This document shows, in pieces, positions 7,149-10,930 of a stretch of 10,930 nt of DNA. This DNA is from an uncultured candidate division Zixibacteria bacterium (GTDB lineage Bacteria; Zixibacteria; MSB-5A5; GN15; FEB-12): NCBI GenBank assembly GCA_913009765.1, contig CAJVYT010000124.1, positions 1 through 10,930 on the forward strand. The letters run 5' to 3'. The translations under genes and the position numbers were made by a program. The notes below the pieces were generated by a model. It did not search any database. It saw only the letters and a program-made list of their open reading frames with translations, and was not told the DNA's origin. The stretch's first letter is position 1. Every line of letters starts with the position of its first letter.

Positions 7149-7193
7149 ATAACCAGTGATAGAAGGAATAACCATAAAAGAAATGTATAACCA
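7149..7193 (+). repeat. Three ATAACCA boxes at exact 19-base spacing
   Basis: ATAACCA occurs at 7149-7155, 7168-7174 and 7187-7193, each starting 19 bases after the previous one. The third overlaps the R''-like box of the attC-like site. They could be duplicated recombination core boxes, protein-binding iterons, or chance in AT-rich DNA. Confidence 0.45.
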
Positions 7194-7316
7194 TTGGATG
7201 CACTTGAAATCGAACCAGCGGGAGCTTTTTTAGCCTCGTTTGTTTATAGTCAGCAAAACAGTTCTTTTGCATTTTGTCATACTGCATGGTTCGATTCAGT
7301 GATCCACACATTATGC
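7185..7316 (+). repeat. attC-like palindromic site 1 (after SIR2 gene)
   Basis: The site starts with GTATAAC (R''-like, 7185-7191) and ends with ATTATGC (R'-like, 7310-7316; consensus GTTRRRY, first base altered). The left arm, from GGATGCAC to AATCGAACCA (7196-7217), pairs with the right arm TGGTTCGATTCAGTGATCC (7287-7305). Three single bases on the left arm are left unpaired. Such extrahelical bases are a hallmark of folded attC sites. About 130 bases long, it is comparable with the long sites of chromosomal integrons. The degenerate R' suggests it may be partly decayed. Confidence 0.55.
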
Positions 7317-7371
7317 ATAGAATAAATATATATGATCCGCTGCTTCATTAATATTTCGAGCTTTGAATAAT

Positions 7372-8208
7372 ATGGAATTTAAGGATAAGTTCATTGGTTT
7401 TTTAGATGTTCTGGGCTTCAAAAAAATGGTGGAATCTGCCGAGGCAGGTAAGGGAATGCCCTTGTCTGAACTATTAGACATTCTAAAGGAATTAGGGTCT
7501 CCAAAAGATCAAGATAAGTTCAGAACATATGGGCCGACAACCTGTCCAGAAAGCACCCATATCCAACGTAACATCGATTTTCGCTTAACTCAGATATCTG
7601 ACTGCGTAATAGTATCGAGCGAAGTATCGCCTGCTGGAGTAATCAATTTGATTAACCACTGCTGGGGCGCAGTAATAAAACTTATGAGTAAAGGCATTAT
7701 GTGTCGAGGTTATATTACACGTGGATCAGTTTATCACTCTGATGACCATATTGTAGGATCTGGTTATAATGACGCATACTCTAAGGAATCGGAAGTGTCG
7801 GCATTTCAACGTGAGGCTGATGAAAGGGGAACACCATTTGTCGAGGTTGATAAGGCTGTTTGCGATTATGTAGAAAAGCATGGGGACAATTGCGTAAAAA
7901 AAATGTTTGATCGTTATGTTAAAGCAGATAAAAATGTCACTGCTTTATTCCCATTTCAGCGTCTGGCCCACTCATTTATAATTGGCGGATTTAGAAGTTC
8001 ATTTGACCCTAAAAAAGAAAAGAACTCCAATCAGAACCTCCGATTAATGATAGAAAATGTCAAAGAACAAATTATGGCAGTTGTAGATAAATCAAACCCC
8101 GATGCCATGAAAAAAGCAGAACATTATATCGCCGCTTTAGATGTGCAACTTGAAGTATGCGATAAGACCGACGAGGTAATCGATAAACTAAATACTACTT
8201 TTAAATAG
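7372..8208 (+). CDS. Class III nucleotide-cyclase-like protein (possible Pycsar-type cyclase)
   Basis: The ATG at 7372 gives 278 residues. A TTG at 7363 would add three, but it is less likely. The N-terminal FIGFLDVLGFKKMV (7-20) and QISDCVIVSSE (74-84) resemble the two metal-binding aspartate strands of class III adenylate/guanylate cyclases (D12 and D77). CRGYITRGSVYH (111-122) followed by VGSGYNDAYSKES (128-140) resembles the strand and helix that follow in this group. Similar proteins include hypothetical 'FLDILGF' proteins and, more distantly, PycC of the Pycsar defence system, which makes cCMP or cUMP. The spacing between the aspartates (65 residues) is longer than usual because of an insert at about 42-68, so catalysis is uncertain. 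The C-terminal 100 residues are charged and helical. The gene lies between two attC-like sites as a probable single-gene cassette, and no neighbouring cyclic-nucleotide-binding effector is obvious. Confidence 0.6.
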   Translation: MEFKDKFIGFLDVLGFKKMVESAEAGKGMPLSELLDILKELGSPKDQDKFRTYGPTTCPESTHIQRNIDFRLTQISDCVIVSSEVSPAGVINLINHCWGAVIKLMSKGIMCRGYITRGSVYHSDDHIVGSGYNDAYSKESEVSAFQREADERGTPFVEVDKAVCDYVEKHGDNCVKKMFDRYVKADKNVTALFPFQRLAHSFIIGGFRSSFDPKKEKNSNQNLRLMIENVKEQIMAVVDKSNPDAMKKAEHYIAALDVQLEVCDKTDEVIDKLNTTFK

Positions 8209-8216
8209 AGAGGACG

Positions 8217-8444
8217 GCATAACAATAGAGTGCAGTAAAATCGAACCAGCGGTGATGAATCGGGCTCTTATTATTTTTTGCTATTTTAATCGTATTACTG
8301 CATGTTACTATTCTCAAGGGCTCGATTCACAGACTTCATCGTTCCCTTGCGCGCTGATTCGCGCTCGGGAACAATCAGCCCGAGGCGGATAAATCCGCTT
8401 GAGACAGAAGGCCCAAGGGCCTCTGCTCAGCTCGGGCGTTAGGC
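8217..8444 (+). repeat. attC-like composite palindromic region 2
   Basis: This 228-base region begins GCATAAC (8217-8223) and ends GTTAGGC (8438-8444). The two boxes are complementary at 6 of 7 positions, and the right one is a perfect R' core. AAATCGAACCAGCGG (8238-8252) is shared exactly with site 1 (7207-7221). Inside are several hairpins: GTTCCC/GGGAAC (8341-8372), GCGGAT/ATCCGC (8385-8398), and a longer one, CAGAAGGCCC/GGGCCTCTG (8405-8424). The length and the number of hairpins suggest two sites fused or a site with an insertion. The AGG within GTTAGGC can also serve as ribosome binding site for the gene at 8452. Confidence 0.5.
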
Positions 8445-8451
8445 ATTAAAT

Positions 8452-9168
8452 ATGAGCTCATTTGAAGAAATATCTAGACCAGTTATTATTGAGTATAATC
8501 ATGCGAAGTTTAATTATTGGGGGAAAGGGTCGTCATTTCTAATTGCAACCTCTAAAAATTACTATTGGGTAACAGCTGCTCATGTTCTTGCGAATATTGG
8601 TGGAGATCCTAAATCATTAAGGATATTTCCATCAGACAACTCAATAATATCGTTGCCATTTAACGAGCAATATACCATAAATAAAGGATTAACTGATGAC
8701 GATGATCACAAAGATATATTCATGCTTCGTATCGATTTGACTGATTTTGATAGTTCAGGTGATGCCCCGCTAATAGCTCAAGATATAGAACAAGGGATTT
8801 TGCCAGCAGAGCAGTTAGAACCAGATGATGAGCTTTGGGTTATAGGTTATCCATCTGAGAGCAATTTTATAGACTACGATAATCGTGAAATCAAAAATAC
8901 AAGGAGCGTTCTCAGAGCTATCTATCAGGGGAGAAGTATCTCTGATCACTGTCATAAGTTGATTATTGATAGCTCGATAAAGCTAGAAAGCTATGACGGC
9001 CTAAGTGGTTGTCCAGTTTTCCATATGAAACAACTAAATAGTAACGAACAAGCAAAGACCTTACTGGTTGGCATGCTTCTGAGAGGTACCGCACTAAGCG
9101 GAATCGTGCACTTTGTTAGTTCAAGCGTTATCGTCAATATTATAAATTCGACAGAAAACAGTGCCTAA
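8452..9168 (+). CDS. Trypsin-like serine protease, single-gene cassette
   Basis: This 238-residue protein has a complete chymotrypsin-type triad: H44 in WVTAAHVLA (39-47), D88 in HKDIFMLRI (86-94), and S185 in YDGLSGCPVF (181-190), matching the GxSGxP serine loop. No signal peptide or membrane anchor is seen, so it should act in the cytoplasm, unlike most HtrA/Deg proteases. No PDZ domain follows; the protein is essentially one protease domain. Small trypsin-like domains are common effectors in prokaryotic defence and regulated-death systems, where they are usually fused to sensors. Here it stands alone. Its ATG is 7 bases after an R' core (GTTAGGC), and its stop codon lies inside the next R'' core (GCCTAAC), exactly as in integron cassettes. 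It may work alone, in toxin-like fashion, or with the upstream cyclase cassette; neither is shown. Confidence 0.82.
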   Translation: MSSFEEISRPVIIEYNHAKFNYWGKGSSFLIATSKNYYWVTAAHVLANIGGDPKSLRIFPSDNSIISLPFNEQYTINKGLTDDDDHKDIFMLRIDLTDFDSSGDAPLIAQDIEQGILPAEQLEPDDELWVIGYPSESNFIDYDNREIKNTRSVLRAIYQGRSISDHCHKLIIDSSIKLESYDGLSGCPVFHMKQLNSNEQAKTLLVGMLLRGTALSGIVHFVSSSVIVNIINSTENSA

Positions 9169-9196
9169 CAAGGCGTTAAATCGGGCCAGCGGTGAT
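9163..9196 (+). repeat. Truncated attC-like site 3 (left arm only)
   Basis: GCCTAAC at 9163-9169 is a perfect R'' core and contains the protease stop codon. It is followed by AAGGCGTTAAATCGGGCCAG, the normal look of an attC left arm. AAATCGGGCCAGCGGTGAT (9178-9196) matches 8238-8256 at 17 of 19 positions. No complementary right arm or R' box follows; instead the 100-base inverted-repeat element begins at 9232. The site seems interrupted or deleted. Confidence 0.65.
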
Positions 9197-9231
9197 TTTT
9201 TTAGATTGCTATTTGAAGGATTTAAAGGAAA

Positions 9232-9331
9232 GGGGTCAGACATGACTATTGACTTTTCAACGATACTGACAAATTGTTTTCTGATTAATTGACTTAAAGG
9301 CAGTCAAATGTCCATAGTCATGTCTGACCCC
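9232..9331. repeat. 100-base inverted-repeat element with GGGGTCAGACATGACTAT ends (REP/MITE-like)
   Basis: The left end GGGGTCAGACATGACTAT (9232-9249) is the exact reverse complement of the right end (9314-9331), giving 18-base perfect terminal arms around 64 AT-rich bases without coding potential. GGGGTCAGAC-type ends are widespread in proteobacteria in small palindromic elements, probably moved by transposases acting in trans such as REP-associated (IS200-like) enzymes. It lies directly after the truncated attC arm and before copy 2 of the promoter repeat. When transcribed it would form a strong hairpin. Confidence 0.75.
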
Positions 9332-9356
9332 ATATTTCTATTTAAGAAATGTGTTT

Positions 9357-9389
9357 AAGGGAAAATTGATTGACAATCCATTTTCCCTT
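9357..9389. promoter_or_regulatory. 33-base dyad (probable operator) over the -35 box, copy 2
   Basis: This is the same near-perfect inverted repeat as in copy 1, covering the -35 box. It implies that the SieB-like gene is controlled by the same DNA-binding protein as the nuclease-SIR2 pair. Confidence 0.65.
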
Positions 9390-9398
9390 TCATATAAT
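9370..9398 (+). promoter_or_regulatory. Full-consensus sigma70 promoter, copy 2
   Basis: TTGACA at 9370-9375 and TATAAT at 9393-9398 have a 17-base spacer. The start would be near 9405, about 42 bases before the ATG at 9447. A three-codon frame (ATG GTT AAA TGA, 9435-9446) abuts the gene start and may help load ribosomes, as no clear Shine-Dalgarno sequence is seen. Confidence 0.85.
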
Positions 9399-9446
9399 GC
9401 TGATAAATATAGAATAAGTATAAAAGTAACTGTTATGGTTAAATGA

Positions 9447-9971
9447 ATGTTTGACAATTGGCTTAAATATGCTCTTGAGTGGTTGAAAACACCTGCCAAT
9501 TATTTTTTGCCAATTTTGGTATTTTCTGGTTTTGGCGTGTTTGCGCCTGAGAATCTTTTGGATACGCTTGGTATTGGATTCTGGGGGGAACAGGGTAAGC
9601 CTTATCTCGGTAGTGCTTTTATTATCTCGGCAAGTATTATTGGGTGTCACTATCTCGCAGTTGTTGTTGAATGGATAAGAAGTAAATATGGTAAATTTCG
9701 TTCTATCAGAGCCGCACATGCTCGCTTGGAAAACCTCACCCCCCAAGAACAAGAGTTGCTTTCTGGGTATCTCAAAGAAAACACACGGACGCAACAGTTT
9801 TGGATTAAAGATGGGGTGGTTGCTGGTTTGGTACACGCCAATATTATCTATGCCGCAGTCCATCAGGCTAACGAGGATAGATTCCCATTCAATATCCGTC
9901 CGTGGGTATGGGATTATTTGAAGAAGCACCCACATTTTGTCGAAATTAATCATAATATAAAGAAACCATAA
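9447..9971 (+). CDS. SieB-like superinfection exclusion membrane protein
   Basis: This 174-residue protein has the SieB-family layout. An N-terminal amphipathic stretch, WLKTPANYFLPILVFSGFG (12-30), leads into a first membrane segment at about 19-33. The FAPENLLDTLG loop (32-42) follows, then a second hydrophobic segment at about 53-75. The cytoplasmic C-terminal domain has LENLTPQEQELLSGYL (94-109), ENTRTQQFWIKDGVVAGLV (111-129) and FNIRPWVWDYLKKHP (148-162). SieB proteins of lambda-like and P22-like prophages abort infection by other phages, and related proteins are scattered in bacterial chromosomes. Here there are no phage genes nearby. Instead the gene has a consensus promoter and ends inside an attC core box (stop 9969-9971), so it looks like a mobile cassette. 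Family recognition is firm; protective activity is inferred. Confidence 0.85.
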   Translation: MFDNWLKYALEWLKTPANYFLPILVFSGFGVFAPENLLDTLGIGFWGEQGKPYLGSAFIISASIIGCHYLAVVVEWIRSKYGKFRSIRAAHARLENLTPQEQELLSGYLKENTRTQQFWIKDGVVAGLVHANIIYAAVHQANEDRFPFNIRPWVWDYLKKHPHFVEINHNIKKP

Positions 9972-10021
9972 CAACCCTATGCAGGCGATGCTTACTAGCA
10001 CGCCTGATTTTTACGTTATCA
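9966..10021 (+). repeat. Complete compact attC site (59-base-element type)
   Basis: CCATAAC (R'', 9966-9972) and GTTATCA (R', 10015-10021) share the core ATAAC/GTTAT. Between them CAGGCG (9982-9987) pairs with CGCCTG (10001-10006), and TGC (9989-9991) pairs with GCA (9998-10000), with A9988 left unpaired as an extrahelical base. The 56-base length is normal for mobile integron sites. The SieB stop codon lies in R''. This is the most typical attC site of the window. Confidence 0.75.
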
Positions 10022-10067
10022 ATCAAGAAGACTGATTATTACACATTAGTTAAGGGCAACTTTGTAA

Positions 10068-10808
10068 ATGGATGAAAGACAAAAACATATCAATCAATTC
10101 ATGAGTCTTATGTCAGCGTTTGCTGACCCTGTTGATGAAGCAATTTACCACTATACTTCAGCAGAGGGCTTAAGGGGAATTATAGAAAACAGTGAAATAT
10201 GGCTAACTAATGTTGCATTCGTCAATGATACGACTGAGTGTAAAGCATTGAAAAAGGAAATAGATTTATTTATTGATAGTGACTTTACTAATAATATTGT
10301 AAGAGATCGGTGGAAAGAGTTTATTGACGATCCTGATAGTAACTATGACACTTACATTTCATCTTTCAGTAGAGGTAAAGAATCACTTGAACAATGGCGT
10401 AGTTATGGTAATTTTCGTATCGGCTTTGAAGCTAATAAATTAATTAGTCTTTATTCCAATTTGTACCAGTGCGTTTACCGCAACGAGGAAATCAAAAAGT
10501 GGATACTCGAAAAAGAGAAAGCGAAAGAATGGGATGGCGACAGTCTTGATGATGATTCCAAATGGTTTGCAGCATTTAATTTAATCTATGCTGCCTCCAG
10601 AAAATATAAAAACGTACATTTTGAAAAAGAAAGAGAAGTTCGGTTAATAGCTGTATCTCATCACACATGGGATCCTTATCATAATAGTCCTTCTATGTAT
10701 AAGAAGGACCCACCGATACATTATCGAGATCATCCAGTATATAAGATGCCCATTCCGTATGTTAAATTCTTTATAGATGACGGCAAACCACAAGACGATA
10801 CACAATGA
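10068..10808 (+). CDS. DUF2971 family protein (ADP-ribosyltransferase-like fold suspected)
   Basis: This 246-residue soluble protein carries the DUF2971 signature blocks: IYHYTSAEGLRGII (26-39), EIWLTNVAFVNDTTE (43-57), SFSRGKESLEQWRSYG (99-114) and HFEKEREVRLI (184-194). The H-Y-T near the start, the central W-R-x-Y and the late E-x-E-x-R recall the layout of ADP-ribosyltransferases. DUF2971 members are often found in defence islands and phage-derived regions, but no biochemical role is firmly established to my knowledge. The usual C-terminal block of the family, with an 'EIIIGP'-type motif, is not seen; the protein stops soon after YVKFFIDDG, so it may be shortened. It begins 46 bases after the attC R' box, with AAGGG upstream of the ATG, and is probably the next cassette of the array. 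Confidence 0.75.
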   Translation: MDERQKHINQFMSLMSAFADPVDEAIYHYTSAEGLRGIIENSEIWLTNVAFVNDTTECKALKKEIDLFIDSDFTNNIVRDRWKEFIDDPDSNYDTYISSFSRGKESLEQWRSYGNFRIGFEANKLISLYSNLYQCVYRNEEIKKWILEKEKAKEWDGDSLDDDSKWFAAFNLIYAASRKYKNVHFEKEREVRLIAVSHHTWDPYHNSPSMYKKDPPIHYRDHPVYKMPIPYVKFFIDDGKPQDDTQ

Positions 10809-10813
10809 AGACT

Positions 10814-10861
10814 CCCCGCCGCAGAGACAGCGGGGTATCTGAGTTAGCAATGTTTTTTTTG
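10814..10861 (+). terminator. Hairpin after the DUF2971 gene, possible terminator
   Basis: CCCCGC (10814-10819) and GCGGGG (10830-10835) form a 6-base GC stem with a 10-base loop, five bases after the stop codon. A run of eight T residues follows at 10853-10860. The T-run is about 17 bases from the stem, so it is not a textbook intrinsic terminator. GAGTTAGCA (10841-10849) also resembles an R' core, so a decayed attC is an alternative. Nothing else is visible up to the window end. Confidence 0.4.
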
Positions 10862-10930
10862 TTAAATTTTAAACAGTCTTAACTGTCCTGTCCTTCTTTC
10901 TATTTCTGCTTTATCAATATTCTGATTTTT

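Larger units (their letters stand above)
9346..9435 (+). repeat. 90-base perfect direct repeat, copy 2 (promoter cassette)
   Basis: This segment is base-for-base identical to 4791-4880. The downstream boundary is 11 bases before the SieB-like start codon; the upstream boundary is 14 bases after the inverted-repeat element. Lack of any difference implies recent duplication, gene conversion or strong selection. Confidence 0.97.

Noticed and set aside
7120..8451. Possible CRISPR array from the repeated AAATCGAACCAGCGG
   Set aside because: There are only two exact copies about 1 kb apart and one variant, each in a palindromic intergenic site, with no regular spacers.
9390..10001. 203-aa minus-strand frame
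   Set aside because: It is antisense to the SieB-like gene and crosses the consensus promoter and the attC site; the SieB reading on the plus strand is clearly supported.

Overview
The window reads as a bacterial genomic defence island, probably chromosomal. No ribosomal, tRNA or core metabolic genes are present, so the host cannot be named. IS3-type transposase remains, proteobacterial-style Shine-Dalgarno and sigma70 signals, and integron-type recombination sites make a proteobacterium (in the broad sense, including the former deltaproteobacteria) the most likely source. That assignment is inference.

Left part, minus strand (4403 down to 1): a type III-like restriction-modification locus transcribed leftward as mod (beta-class DNA methyltransferase, 745 aa), then an AlbA_2/Schlafen-type ATPase-like protein (537 aa), then the 5' part of res (DEAD/DEAH helicase-endonuclease) running off the window edge. 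mod and the AlbA_2 gene are 6 bases apart. A very AT-rich 121-base gap with its own -10-like box and a good ribosome binding site precedes res.

Junction (4404-4900): an apparent mod promoter, a frameshifted 3' remnant of an IS3-family transposase with a probable insertion-sequence end, and then copy 1 of a 90-base perfect repeat.

Right part, plus strand (4791-10930), visibly more AT-rich: a run of accessory genes of defence type. They are a PD-(D/E)XK-like nuclease plus a SIR2-like protein (probable two-gene operon), a class III nucleotide-cyclase-like protein, a trypsin-like serine protease, a SieB-like superinfection exclusion membrane protein, and a DUF2971 protein. Several of these genes are followed by palindromic sites with integron attC character: 7185-7316, 8217-8444, a truncated left arm at 9163-9196, and a compact complete one at 9966-10021. 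The stop codons of the protease and SieB genes lie inside the R'' core box, as is usual in gene cassettes. No integrase is in the window, so this looks like a cassette cluster without an integrase nearby (CALIN-like) or an inner part of a larger array.

The most striking feature is the 90-base perfect direct repeat (4791-4880 and 9346-9435). Each copy carries a full-consensus sigma70 promoter (TTGACA, 17 bases, TATAAT) with a 33-base dyad centred on the -35 box. One copy drives the nuclease-SIR2 pair and the other drives the SieB-like gene. Two unrelated defence modules therefore appear to share one strong, operator-controlled promoter. Recombination between the copies would delete 4,555 bases and the genes between them.
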